The notes beneath the pieces are model-generated. The model was not told where the DNA came from and did not search any database. It saw only the letters and a list, made by a program, of their open reading frames with translations. From Lysobacter sp. (GTDB taxonomy: Bacteria; Pseudomonadota; Gammaproteobacteria; Xanthomonadales; Xanthomonadaceae): DNA of 64,000 nucleotides. Numbering within the stretch: the stretch's first letter is position 1; each line of letters starts with the position of its first letter. The stretch spans positions 3,120,001 to 3,184,000 of the forward strand of contig JABFRN010000001.1 of assembly GCA_013141175.1 (NCBI GenBank), written 5' to 3'. The position numbers and the translations under genes were made by a program. This document shows positions 17,236-25,831 of this stretch, one piece after another.

Positions 17236-17799
17236 TCACAGCCCGACCGCACAGGCGGCCCCGGCAGGCGGCGCGGCCCGCGTGCTGCGCAAGCGGCCAC
17301 CGTTGGACAGGATCAGCGCCAGCGCGTCCCTGGGCCCGCGCCGGTCGCAGAGCGTGAACGTGATGTTCGCGCCGGCATTGCCACCGTTGGGTTGATACAC
17401 GATGCGGGGGCGGCCGACGGTGCCGCGCAGGCGCACACCAGCAGGCAGTCCGGGTTCCTGGCGGACGATCTGCTCGCCCGGTCCGTGCATGCGGTCGCCG
17501 TTGTGGTCGATGAACGCCAGCCAGCCTTGGCTCCAGTCGGCGCCGCCGACGCACTGCGATTCGCCGGGGCAGATCACGACCTCCCGCCCGAGAACGGTGG
17601 CGTGCCGCTGCGCATCGAACAGGGTTGCGGTGAGCGCGCTGCGCGCCGAGCCGGCCTGGACCCGGGCGACGGCGTTCTTCAGGCCGGGGATGGCGATGCC
17701 GAACAGGATGCCGAGAATGGTCAGCGCGATCAGCAGATCCAGCAGGGTGAAGCCGTGGGCGCGGCGGTGGGACGACAGGGGCGGGCGAGGGCGGGACAT
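17236..17799 (-). CDS. Stand-alone GspH/FimT-like pseudopilin with Asp at the +5 position
   Basis: This 187-residue protein has a prepilin-like N-terminus AHG|FTLLDLLIALTILGILFGIAIPG. The residue at +5 after the predicted cleavage is Asp, where Glu is almost universal. The GspH-like domain follows (SALTATLFDAQRHATVLGREVVICPG, DWSQGWLAFIDHNGD). The ATG at 17799 is chosen because GGAG lies 7 bases before it; a Met 21 codons upstream is in frame but lacks a site. It is not linked to the pilus operon, from which tRNA-Asn separates it, and it is divergent from uvrB. It is possibly a second FimT, related to DNA uptake or pilus priming. Confidence 0.85.
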   Translation of the reverse strand: MSRPRPPLSSHRRAHGFTLLDLLIALTILGILFGIAIPGLKNAVARVQAGSARSALTATLFDAQRHATVLGREVVICPGESQCVGGADWSQGWLAFIDHNGDRMHGPGEQIVRQEPGLPAGVRLRGTVGRPRIVYQPNGGNAGANITFTLCDRRGPRDALALILSNGGRLRSTRAAPPAGAACAVGL

Positions 17800-17951
17800 G
17801 AATGGACTCCGGATGCGCGTGGACGGGAGTGCAGTGTCGACAGGCCTGCGATCGCGCGGCATCGGCGACGACCGTATCCGCGTGTAGGAAAAACCCGCTC
17901 CGTGCCGCGACGACCCGCTAGACTTCCGGGCTTGACCCGTCGACGCCCGCG

Positions 17952-19994
17952 ATGAACGAACACGTACGCTATCTGTCCGATACCGCCTTCCAACTGGTGG
18001 CGCCCTACGAGCCCGCCGGCGACCAGCCGCAGGCGATCGCGGCGCTGATCGACGGCTTCGAAAGCGGATTGGCGAAGCAGACGCTGCTGGGCGTGACCGG
18101 TTCGGGCAAGACCTACACCATCGCCAACGTGATCCAGGCGGTGCAGAAGCCGACCCTGGTGATGGCGCACAACAAAACGCTGGCGGCGCAGCTCTACGGC
18201 GAGTTCAAGGCGTTCTTCCCGCACAACGCGGTCGAGTATTTCGTCAGCTATTACGACTACTACCAGCCCGAAGCCTACGTGCCGTCCAGCGATACCTTCA
18301 TCGAGAAGGACAGCTCGATCAACGAGCATATCGAGCAGATGCGGCTGTCGGCGACCAAGGCGCTGCTGGAACGCCGCGACGCGATCATCGTGTGCACGGT
18401 GTCGGCGATCTACGGCTTGGGCGACCCGAACGAATACTTCAAGATGGTGCTGCACATGGTGCGCGGCGAACGCATCGACCAGCGCGAGCTGATCCGCCGC
18501 CTTACCGCGATGCAGTACTCGCGCAACGACACCGAACTGCGCCGCGGCACCTATCGCGTGCGCGGCGAAGTGATCGATGTGCATCCGGCCGAATCCGACG
18601 TCGAAGCGCTGCGGATCGAGCTGTTCGACGGCGAGATCGAGCAGTTGACGGTGTTCGACCCGCTGACCGGCGAAACCATGCGCAAGCTGCCGCGCTACAC
18701 CATCTACCCGAAGTCGCATTACGTCACCACGCGACGCACGGTGCTGGATGCCATCGAAGCGATCAAGGTCGAGCTTCGCGAACGCCTGGAACAGCTGTAC
18801 GCGGCGAACAAACTGGTGGAAGCGCAACGCTTGGCGCAGCGCACCCAGTTCGATCTGGAGATGATGGCCGAGGTCGGCTTCTGCAGCGGCATCGAGAATT
18901 ATTCGCGACATCTGACCGGGCGCATGCCGAACGAAGCGCCGCCGTGCCTGTTCGACTACCTGACGCCGGACGCGCTGCTGGTGGTCGACGAGTCGCACGT
19001 GACCGTGCCGCAGATCGGCGCGATGTTCAAAGGCGACCGTGCGCGCAAGGAAACGCTGGTGGAGTTCGGCTTCCGGCTGCCGTCGGCGCTGGACAACCGG
19101 CCGCTGCGCTTCGAGGAATGGGAAGCGCGCTCGCCGCGCACCATCTTCGTGTCGGCGACGCCGCGCGAGTACGAAATCGAGAAGTCGCAGGGCCAGGTGG
19201 TCGAACTGGTGGTGCGGCCGACGGGGCTGATCGATCCGATCGTCGAGATCCGTCCGGTCGGCACCCAGGTCGACGATCTGCTCGGCGAGATCAGCGAGCG
19301 GGTGGCGATGGGCGATCGCGTGCTGGTGACCACGCTGACCAAGCGCATGGCCGAGAATCTCACCGAATATCTCGGCGATCACGGCGTGCGCGTGCGCTAT
19401 CTGCACTCCGACATTGAGACGGTCGAGCGCGTCGAGATCATCCGCGATCTGCGCCTCGGGAAATTCGATGTGCTGGTGGGCATCAACCTGCTGCGCGAGG
19501 GCTTGGACATGCCGGAAGTGTCGCTGGTGGCGATCCTGGACGCCGACAAGGAGGGTTTCCTGCGTTCCGCAGGGTCGCTGATCCAGACCATCGGCCGCGC
19601 CGCGCGCAACGTGCGCGGCAAGGCGATTCTCTACGCCGATGTGGTGACGCGTTCGATGAAGGCCGCGCTGGAAGAAACCGGCCGGCGCCGTGAGAAGCAG
19701 TTGGAATACAACGCGGAGCACGGGATCGTGCCGACCTCGATCATCCGCGAGATCATGGATGTGATGGAAGGCGCGCGCAGCGAGCTGGCGCCGGGCGACC
19801 GCAAGGGTCGCGGCAGGAGTCAGCGCGTGGCCGAACCGATCGAGAACTACGCCGCGTTGCCTCCGGCGCAGATCGCGGCGCGGATCGCGGCGCTGGAAGC
19901 GGCGATGTACCAGCACGCGCGCGATCTGGAATTCGAGGATGCGGCGCGCGTGCGCGACGAGATCCGCAAACTGAAAGAAGCGAGTCTGGGGTGA
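17952..19994 (+). CDS. uvrB: Excinuclease ABC subunit B
   Basis: UvrB is the damage-verifying helicase-like subunit of nucleotide excision repair, working with UvrA and UvrC. The 680-residue protein shows Walker A GVTGSGKT near residue 50, the damage-binding hairpin region [12 protein letters not shown], helicase block [11 protein letters not shown], motif [22 protein letters not shown], and the C-terminal UVR domain that contacts UvrC ([23 protein letters not shown]). Length is as expected. I see no clear LexA box in the 150-bp divergent upstream region. The stop overlaps the next gene (GTGA). Confidence 0.97.
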   Translation: MNEHVRYLSDTAFQLVAPYEPAGDQPQAIAALIDGFESGLAKQTLLGVTGSGKTYTIANVIQAVQKPTLVMAHNKTLAAQLYGEFKAFFPHNAVEYFVSYYDYYQPEAYVPSSDTFIEKDSSINEHIEQMRLSATKALLERRDAIIVCTVSAIYGLGDPNEYFKMVLHMVRGERIDQRELIRRLTAMQYSRNDTELRRGTYRVRGEVIDVHPAESDVEALRIELFDGEIEQLTVFDPLTGETMRKLPRYTIYPKSHYVTTRRTVLDAIEAIKVELRERLEQLYAANKLVEAQRLAQRTQFDLEMMAEVGFCSGIENYSRHLTGRMPNEAPPCLFDYLTPDALLVVDESHVTVPQIGAMFKGDRARKETLVEFGFRLPSALDNRPLRFEEWEARSPRTIFVSATPREYEIEKSQGQVVELVVRPTGLIDPIVEIRPVGTQVDDLLGEISERVAMGDRVLVTTLTKRMAENLTEYLGDHGVRVRYLHSDIETVERVEIIRDLRLGKFDVLVGINLLREGLDMPEVSLVAILDADKEGFLRSAGSLIQTIGRAARNVRGKAILYADVVTRSMKAALEETGRRREKQLEYNAEHGIVPTSIIREIMDVMEGARSELAPGDRKGRGRSQRVAEPIENYAALPPAQIAARIAALEAAMYQHARDLEFEDAARVRDEIRKLKEASLG

Positions 19995-20653
19995 GCGCAG
20001 AGGTGCTGGCATCCCGCTTTCCGCGCATCGGTTGGCTGGGTGCGCTGTGGCTGCTGGTGTATCTGCCGACCTATCACGCCGCCTACGGTGCGCTCAACTT
20101 CCTGTTCCTGTGCAATATCGGCGTGATCCTCACCGCCATCGGCCTGATCGTGCACAGCCGCCTGCTGCTGTCGAGCCAGGCGGTGGCCGCGCCGGTGATC
20201 GCAGTGGTCTGGGCGATCGATGCCGCGTGGAAACTGGCCACCGGCGATTTCCTTTACGGCGGCACCGAGTACCTGTGGGATTCCGCCTATCCGCTGTTCG
20301 CGCGCTTGCTCTCGCTGTACCACATCGCCTGGCCGCTGCTGCTGTGGTGGGTGCTGCGACGCATCGGCTACGACCCGCGCGGCTGGTCGCTGCAGGCCGG
20401 CATCGCGGCGCTGGCGATCCTTGCCGGCCGGCTGCTGGTGCCGGCGGCGGACAACGTGAATTTCGCGTGGATCGATCCGTTCTTCGGCCGCCAGCTCGGG
20501 CCCGCACCGCTGCATCTGCTGATCTGCTGGGGGCTGCTGTCCGGCGTCGCCTACGGCGCCACGCACTGGGCGCTGCGACGGATGTTTCCGGGCCCCGCCG
20601 ATACTTCCGTGCCGGCACATGGTTCCGTCGCGCCGCGTCGGGTGTTACCATAA
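19991..20653 (+). CDS. Hypothetical integral membrane protein
   Basis: This 220-residue protein has about five to six hydrophobic helices ([100 protein letters not shown]). The GTG at 19991 overlaps the uvrB stop, so it is cotranscribed and coupled. I do not recognise a characterised family; similar uvrB-adjacent membrane proteins occur in Xanthomonadaceae as far as I recall. No enzymatic motif is visible. Confidence 0.8.
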   Translation: MSAEVLASRFPRIGWLGALWLLVYLPTYHAAYGALNFLFLCNIGVILTAIGLIVHSRLLLSSQAVAAPVIAVVWAIDAAWKLATGDFLYGGTEYLWDSAYPLFARLLSLYHIAWPLLLWWVLRRIGYDPRGWSLQAGIAALAILAGRLLVPAADNVNFAWIDPFFGRQLGPAPLHLLICWGLLSGVAYGATHWALRRMFPGPADTSVPAHGSVAPRRVLP

Positions 20654-20685
20654 TCGCCCTTTCGGGTTGGCGGTATGGACTCGAC

Positions 20686-20760
20686 GGGCGGTTAGCTCAG
20701 CGGTAGAGCACTACCTTGACATGGTAGGGGTCACAGGTTCGAACCCTGTACCGCCCACCA
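20686..20760 (+). tRNA. tRNA-Val (anticodon GAC)
   Basis: GGGCGGTTAGCTCAGCGG begins the gene, the anticodon loop is CTTGACAT, the T-arm is GGTTCGAACCC and the end is ACCGCCC-A-CCA. The acceptor stem GGGCGGT/ACCGCCC pairs fully and CCA is encoded. An accessory island begins right after it. Confidence 0.96.
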
Positions 20761-20768
20761 ATTAAATC

Positions 20769-20788
20769 AACGGCTTAGGCCGTTTTTT
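20769..20788 (+). terminator. Terminator after tRNA-Val
   Basis: Short hairpin AACGGC-TTAG-GCCGTT followed by TTTT, eight bases past the tRNA 3' end. Confidence 0.75.
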
Positions 20789-20826
20789 GATTGTTCGGCT
20801 GTAGCAAGTACGACACAAATACGACA

Positions 20827-20855
20827 AACCACCCCTTGAAACCGGGTGGTTTTTT
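20827..20855 (+). terminator. Second terminator at the island's left edge
   Basis: An 8-bp stem AACCACCC/GGGTGGTT with a 9-base loop is followed by T residues. No gene lies between this and the tRNA terminator, so it is either the relic 3' end of a lost gene (for example an integrase) or insulation for the following operon. Confidence 0.65.
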
Positions 20856-20966
20856 CGTTGTAGGTCCGGCATCCGCACTAGGTGATCATGTGCGGCGTCA
20901 GTAAGGCATTACACTGATCGGGAAGCCGTACGCCGTGAAACAACGACTGAGTATTTAGGAGGGTTC

Positions 20967-22394
20967 GTGCCGGACATTTCGGACGCTGTACTTCAGGATA
21001 TTCAAGTCCGACTCGAAGAATTCTTGAAAGCACGCGCGGGGTATACGGCAGCGACGTATATCGACTCAGGCGGCTCAGCCGCCATCTTCCGAGTTGACAC
21101 CCCTGCCGGGTACAGGGCTATCAAGGTGTACGACCCCAAGTTCTTCTTGGAGTCAAACGCGAAAGCAGAAGCCCGGCGGCTGGACCTTCAACGCGCACTG
21201 ATTGGTCATGAATGTCCGACCCTTGTCGCTGTCTATAGCGTAGAGGAGGCGGTGGGAACCGCCTTTATCGAAATGGAGTACGTGGCATGGCCGCAGCTGA
21301 AAAAGGTACTGCCGAACGTTCCTGACGACAAGGTTTCAAGCCTCACGCAGCAGCTCGTCGAGGCAGTCACGTTTCTAGAGAAGCTCGATATTGTTCACCG
21401 AGACGTTAAGCCTGAGAACATTCATGTCACGGAAGACTTCTCGAAGCTTAAGCTCATTGACCTCGGCGTCGCCCGCGGGTTGACCCTGCCGGATGAAGAG
21501 GGAGCAGAAGCAACCGACCACGGTAAGCGTCGTCGTTTTATCTCCACTGCACAGTACAGCTCGCCGGAATACCTATTCCGGCTTGACGCTCCATCTCCAA
21601 GCCTGTGGAAGGCGCTCAACCTCTACCAAGTTGGCGCTGTCCTCCACGACCTGATTAACAAGAGGGCGTTATTTCAGGACGAGGTTGACATCGATAATAG
21701 GTTCGTGGTCGCCAAAGCCGTCCTCACTAAGACTCCTACATTTCCCGATACTGATCCAACGAGGCTCGCCACGCAGAAGGCCCTTGCAGCGAGGTGCCTC
21801 GCGAAGGACATGAACACGCGCTTGCAAATTGTTGGTTGGAGTGATTTCACTTTCGAGACGTCAACTGACCCGCTCGCCGCATTGAAGTCACGCCTTGCGA
21901 AGGGGGCCGGGCTTGCGGGGAGCCAAGCCGCAGCGTCTGCTGAAGCACGACTGCAATTCGAACGCGAGACTTTCTCCAAACGATTCTGCGAATCAATCCG
22001 TACCGAGCTGATTGCCGTCGCGAATAAGGCCGTACAAATCACGATGATGCAGAATCACAGAGGGGCAGCTTTCGGCTACAGCTTTGGCCTCGCAATTGGT
22101 GCTGTCACTGTAGTGACGGAAATTTGCTTCGATTGGTTTGAGGACATGCAGAACACCTCTGCTCGCGTATCAATTGGCGCCGTCATCAAAAGTGGAGAAT
22201 CGGAAGTCCCCCAACCAAGTCCACAGGTAATTGCGGCGGCCACAATCAATCAATCCGAGGAAGTTGTTTCGCTAGAAGTCGCTTATCGCGTGGCCGAGGT
22301 ACTTAGCCAAGTGCTGGACATGCTAGATTCTGTAGAAGACAAGAGCGTGCTTCACGGGACCGACATTGGCCGAATTTGCTTTGGCAAGGGATAA
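20967..22394 (+). CDS. Eukaryotic-like Ser/Thr protein kinase with C-terminal extension
   Basis: This 475-residue protein starts at a GTG behind a strong AGGAGGG site. The N-terminal kinase domain is recognisable: a Gly-rich loop variant SGGSAAIF (residues 34-41), the ATP Lys in AIKVYD (near 52), the catalytic loop HRDVKPENIHV (residues of about 144-154), and the metal motif as DLGVARG with Leu replacing Phe of DFG. SSPEYLF takes the place of APE. It should therefore be catalytically competent. Residues 290-475 form an unknown C-terminal domain, with no transmembrane or PASTA repeats, so the kinase is cytoplasmic. It is the first gene of a three-gene operon with an SF1 helicase and an unknown protein. 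GC content is visibly lower than in flanking genes, suggesting horizontal transfer. Confidence 0.9.
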   Translation: MPDISDAVLQDIQVRLEEFLKARAGYTAATYIDSGGSAAIFRVDTPAGYRAIKVYDPKFFLESNAKAEARRLDLQRALIGHECPTLVAVYSVEEAVGTAFIEMEYVAWPQLKKVLPNVPDDKVSSLTQQLVEAVTFLEKLDIVHRDVKPENIHVTEDFSKLKLIDLGVARGLTLPDEEGAEATDHGKRRRFISTAQYSSPEYLFRLDAPSPSLWKALNLYQVGAVLHDLINKRALFQDEVDIDNRFVVAKAVLTKTPTFPDTDPTRLATQKALAARCLAKDMNTRLQIVGWSDFTFETSTDPLAALKSRLAKGAGLAGSQAAASAEARLQFERETFSKRFCESIRTELIAVANKAVQITMMQNHRGAAFGYSFGLAIGAVTVVTEICFDWFEDMQNTSARVSIGAVIKSGESEVPQPSPQVIAAATINQSEEVVSLEVAYRVAEVLSQVLDMLDSVEDKSVLHGTDIGRICFGKG

Positions 22395-22397
22395 AGG

Positions 22398-23552
22398 ATG
22401 GACACTAGCTGGTGGGTTTCCAAGGAAGAGCTTGACGAGGCGCAGCAAGAATTCATCAAGCTGCCTGCGCATGGGAAATACCAACTCGAAGGCCCTGCAG
22501 GCTCCGGTAAGACTAACCTCCTTTTGCTGCGCGCTCAGTTCGTGGCGGGCAAGGGTGAAAAGAACGTACTTATCATTACATTCACGAAGTCACTATGTGA
22601 CTTCATGCGCAGCGGCTTAGTTGGCATCATTGAAGCTGACCAAGTACGAACCTTTCATTCGTGGGCGTATTGGCACATTCGGCGCTACCTAAAGGTTAAC
22701 CTCATCGAAAAGGGCGTAAATTTTGATGACGCGACACGGCTCAAGACCGTCGAGTTGTTGCGAGAAGCCAACACGAAGCTTCCCACTGCAAAACCCTATA
22801 GCTCCATCTTCGTTGACGAGGTTCAAGACCTTACGGTTGACGAACTAGAGTGCCTCCTCACCCTTGCGGACAATGTCTGTGTTTGCGGGGACCTGAAACA
22901 GGGCATTTACCAATGCAACGGCCTCGATATTGCGAATGTATTGGGGCTTCAACGCCATACGCTAAGTCGCCACTACAGAATAGGACAACGAATCGCTCAA
23001 GTTGCTGACCGACTTCTGCCGCCGCCTTCGCCGGTGGAGTCACTCGAAGCCACCTCAAACTACAATGCAAAGAAGATGGGCACATCGAGCGCCGAACTGC
23101 ACCATTGTGCCAATCGTGACGAACAGTTTCAGAAGATGTATGACCTCATTGGAATCCAACTTGTTGCTTTTCACGGCGACAAGATTGGGATCTTCTGCGG
23201 AAAGCGAGATACCGCGAAAGAAGTCACGGAGAGATTCCAAGGAACGGATCTAGAGGGGCAGGTCTGCATCCATAATGGCGATAGCGACGGATTCTCTAGC
23301 GACTGCCCAATTCACGTCATGACGATGACATCGTCGAAAGGCGTCGAGTTTAGGGCGGTGCACCTCTACGGCATTGAAGAACTTCATAGCGGCAGTCCGC
23401 TCTCTCGGCCAACGCTGGCGTATACGGCCATCACGAGAGCTAAAACCGCCTTAAATTCGTACTGCACTGTAAAGACAAACTCCGAGCTTGAGTCCGCATT
23501 CGCGCAACCCAAGCACATGGAACTCGACGACCTTTTTCCGAAAAAATTATGA
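22398..23552 (+). CDS. Compact superfamily 1 (UvrD/Rep-like) DNA helicase
   Basis: This 384-residue protein starts three bases after the kinase gene. Helicase motifs appear in order: Walker A GPAGSGKT (residues 32-39), motif Ia region VLIITFTKS, motif II DEVQD (about 140-144), motif III GDLKQGIYQ, motif IV region, motif V MTMTSSKGVEFRAVHL, and motif VI AYTAITRAK (about 340-348). At under 400 residues it lacks most of the 1B/2B insertions of UvrD, so it may be an ATPase or sensor more than a processive helicase. Small UvrD-like proteins of this kind occur in antiphage systems (for example GajB of Gabija), which is why the context matters. Its stop overlaps the next start (ATGA). Confidence 0.9.
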   Translation: MDTSWWVSKEELDEAQQEFIKLPAHGKYQLEGPAGSGKTNLLLLRAQFVAGKGEKNVLIITFTKSLCDFMRSGLVGIIEADQVRTFHSWAYWHIRRYLKVNLIEKGVNFDDATRLKTVELLREANTKLPTAKPYSSIFVDEVQDLTVDELECLLTLADNVCVCGDLKQGIYQCNGLDIANVLGLQRHTLSRHYRIGQRIAQVADRLLPPPSPVESLEATSNYNAKKMGTSSAELHHCANRDEQFQKMYDLIGIQLVAFHGDKIGIFCGKRDTAKEVTERFQGTDLEGQVCIHNGDSDGFSSDCPIHVMTMTSSKGVEFRAVHLYGIEELHSGSPLSRPTLAYTAITRAKTALNSYCTVKTNSELESAFAQPKHMELDDLFPKKL

Positions 23553-24967
23553 AAACTGAAAACCTCATTTGGTACGCTGCGGAAAAGGAGGAAGTTCCTG
23601 ACGTCGCTTTTGGCGTAGGGAACCTTCTGAGACGCGAATCGCTACTAAACCCCACCGCATATTCATGCAAAACTCCCGTGAGAGTTGCGTTCTCTCGGGA
23701 CAATGTCGCGGCGCTCGACTATCGCCCGCCTGCAATGTTTATGCTCCGACAGGGCGACGCTGCTGAGACTTTGTCCTGGCTGCGTGTTTTCGCGCGTGAG
23801 GCATTTCCCCTTAGTCAATTTGCCCGTGTCATCACCGACACGGATTGGGATGCGATCTTTTCCAAGCCAAGCGACGGCCTATCCACTCGCTCGGACAAGT
23901 GGTCCAGCGTGGTCCTCGGCGAGGCACTCGCTCAAGGCGAATCTGAAATCGGGCTGGAAAGCTTGCCGTTGTCGCGCGCGAATGCGTGCTTCTCAGCCGC
24001 AATAGCGCGGGCCAACGTCATCCACGATTCGTACTCGGTCACCCGCGCCTGTGCCGAACGCATGCGCTTCATCGCCGACGACCCAAGGTTCGTTAAACGG
24101 GCTGTTTCGATTGACACTCTTGTCCCAATCTGGGCTTTAGTGTCAGCTAATATTGAGGACACTACGGACCTGCGAGAACTTGTCGAAGTTGTACTGCACG
24201 CAGCCGAAGGCATCGAGAACAACCCCTCTAACGTCGCGCTGGCTCGAAATATCCTTAAGTCAAACGCTCAACTTTTCAGTGACTCAGCTGAGGAGAGAGT
24301 TGTAGCATTTCAGCGGATGGCAAGCGAGGCAGTGGCAAACACAGCCCGTAGCGGCAAGACGCCAGCGACGACAGCCGCCCTCCTTGCGGTCGGCGCCTTC
24401 TTGGTTGGCCGAAGCACAAGCCACGCCTTCTTGCTGAGGAAGTTTCCCTCGGTCGCCTCAACTGCTTTCGTCTGGTTTGGGCTTGTCGCCGCGCTTAGGG
24501 GTGTCCGTGGCTGGGACCCGAACTGGTTACGACTTGCGAAGGGAATCGAACGTCAGCTCAGAACTTCCTTCGACATCCAGGACCCGCCTGCCGCCGATAT
24601 CTGTTGGACCGAGTACAACTGGTTGTCGCAGTCGTTTAGCGGCACTCAAGGTGTTTCGGAAATCGCTCGTCTGTTTCCCAAGACACTATCGATCGAAGTC
24701 GTTCCCGGGGCGGTGTGCCAATTCCGACTCAGTGCGGAAAGTCGCGCTCCGCAAGAGGTCGAGCGCCGACCCGATGCAGCGCGCGAGTCCGAGATTCGCC
24801 AGACCTTAGAGCAGTTTATTTCGCTATCCTCCAAGGCCCGTGCGCTTCTCGACTCGTTGGCACCTAAGTCACCTCCCACACAGGGACAGCCTTCTCTCGG
24901 ATTTGATGAGACTATTCCCTCTTCGAAATCCAAGGCGAAGAAGGGCTACAAGCGCCTCGATAAATAG
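23549..24967 (+). CDS. Unknown protein, third gene of the kinase-helicase operon
   Basis: I do not recognise this 472-residue protein. Its start overlaps the helicase stop by four bases, so it is made with it. The N-terminal 230 residues look like a mixed alpha/beta globular region (PDVAFGVGNLLRRESL, RVFAREAFPLSQFARVI). Residues of about 270-320 contain two hydrophobic stretches (TTAALLAVGAFLVG and ASTAFVWFGLVAAL) that could be membrane segments or buried helices. The C-terminus is Lys/Ser-rich and probably disordered (SSKSKAKKGYKRLDK). No catalytic motif is evident. As the only unknown in the operon it is the likely effector, substrate or adaptor of the kinase and helicase; this is inference. 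Confidence 0.85.
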   Translation: MKTENLIWYAAEKEEVPDVAFGVGNLLRRESLLNPTAYSCKTPVRVAFSRDNVAALDYRPPAMFMLRQGDAAETLSWLRVFAREAFPLSQFARVITDTDWDAIFSKPSDGLSTRSDKWSSVVLGEALAQGESEIGLESLPLSRANACFSAAIARANVIHDSYSVTRACAERMRFIADDPRFVKRAVSIDTLVPIWALVSANIEDTTDLRELVEVVLHAAEGIENNPSNVALARNILKSNAQLFSDSAEERVVAFQRMASEAVANTARSGKTPATTAALLAVGAFLVGRSTSHAFLLRKFPSVASTAFVWFGLVAALRGVRGWDPNWLRLAKGIERQLRTSFDIQDPPAADICWTEYNWLSQSFSGTQGVSEIARLFPKTLSIEVVPGAVCQFRLSAESRAPQEVERRPDAARESEIRQTLEQFISLSSKARALLDSLAPKSPPTQGQPSLGFDETIPSSKSKAKKGYKRLDK

Positions 24968-24973
24968 TGACGT

Positions 24974-25004
24974 TTCCCGGGTGTCGTACCTCGATCCCCG
25001 GGAA
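24974..25004. other. Inverted repeat after the kinase-helicase operon
   Basis: TTCCCGGG and CCCGGGAA flank a 15-base loop immediately after the operon. There is no T run, so it is a weak or rho-assisted terminator at best. Confidence 0.35.
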
Positions 25005-25112
25005 TCGGAATTCCCGCAGTGGTCCCGGGCTCGTCGGGGCGGAAGTCGGGCTACGAAAACATGGCTCAGCCTGCTTCGCGAATGTCCGCAGCAGGCCGAA
25101 CAGAAGTTGAGT

Positions 25113-25319
25113 CTATTCAGCTCGCCAACTGAAGCGCTCAAGCTCCCGCAGGTGCCGGGCCAATTCACGCAGCATTGCGCGCGTGCCGCCTTTATAGGCG
25201 TTTCGAGATGCCTTGGCTTTACCGTCAACGGTGCGCGGCCCGGTGGACCGCTCCCACGGTTTCCAGCGCCTGACGGCTTCGGCCTGTCGCGCCCGTCGTT
25301 CCGGCGTCCATTGACTCAT
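25113..25319 (-). CDS. Small conserved-type hypothetical protein (GPRT...GKAxxSRNAxKGG motif)
   Basis: This 68-residue basic protein, beginning MSQWTPERRARQAEAV, contains STGPRTVDGKAKASRNAYKGG followed by a helical, Leu/Arg-rich tail. I know this motif from small hypothetical proteins scattered in proteobacterial mobile regions, commonly next to phage-packaging-type genes; no function is established. It overlaps the following fragment in another frame. Confidence 0.65.
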   Translation of the reverse strand: MSQWTPERRARQAEAVRRWKPWERSTGPRTVDGKAKASRNAYKGGTRAMLRELARHLRELERFSWRAE

Positions 25320-25542
25320 GTGCTATCCCCTCTATTACTTCGTTCTGCGCGGTTTCGTTTTCCGCGCGCGGGATGGTGTTGTTTATCTGCTGTGGCCCGT
25401 GAGCAATATTGGCTTGCCGTGCGAACACTACGGTCGGGTTTTTGACTGCCGCCAGCGTTTCCGCAGTGGCTCGCGCCTGATTCTGCGCTCGTAGCGCCAT
25501 GCGCATGTTTATCTCGAAGCACGGCACGGTGTCGCAAGACAT
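25225..25542 (-). pseudogene. Truncated remnant of a phage/plasmid-type hypothetical protein
   Basis: About 105 residues containing MRMALRAQNQARATAETLAAV and VVFARQANIAHGPQQINN. I recognise this as the C-terminal half of a family of roughly 150-200 residues found in mobile elements, in which a long helical N-terminus precedes the RLALKAQ-like block. Here a TGA lies in frame about 19 codons before the first ATG and no N-terminal half is visible upstream, so the gene is 5'-truncated. It partly overlaps the small gene at 25113-25319. It supports this segment being a decayed island. Confidence 0.6.
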
Positions 25543-25770
25543 GGCGCGCTCAGCTGGTGCGTGGCTGCGCTGTTGGTGGAAGTTTCTTGCTCGTCATGAA
25601 CTATCTCTCATCCGGGCTTCACCAGCCCGGAAAATGGTGGGCTGTTCGCCGAGTGCGGCTGCGTTGGGGAATTGGAATCCAGATCGGCTTCAACTCAAAA
25701 GCGGGGGCGTCGCAAGGGCACAGCCCTTCTCTTATTGCTGATGGTCCAACAGCAGTAGACAAAGCAAACA
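25543..25770. other. Non-coding right edge of the island
   Basis: No gene or RNA was recognised here. I looked for a copy of the tRNA-Val 3' end that would mark an attachment site and did not find one. Confidence 0.5.
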
Positions 25771-25800
25771 AAAGGCCGCCCTGTGAAAGGGGCGGCCTTT
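25771..25800. terminator. Strong terminator behind the response regulator gene
   Basis: An 11-bp stem AAAGGCCGCCC/GGGCGGCCTTT with an 8-base loop lies 30 bases after the regulator stop on the minus strand. It has A/T tracts on both sides, so it may work in both directions. Confidence 0.85.
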
Positions 25801-25831
25801 TCGTTTCCGGCATTCCGGCGCGATCGCCCGG

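Noticed and set aside
20741-25770. Attachment-site repeat of the tRNA-Val 3' end flanking the island
   Set aside because: I searched by eye for a second copy of the tRNA tail (GGTTCGAACCC...) before 25.8 kb and found none, so no att pair is claimed.
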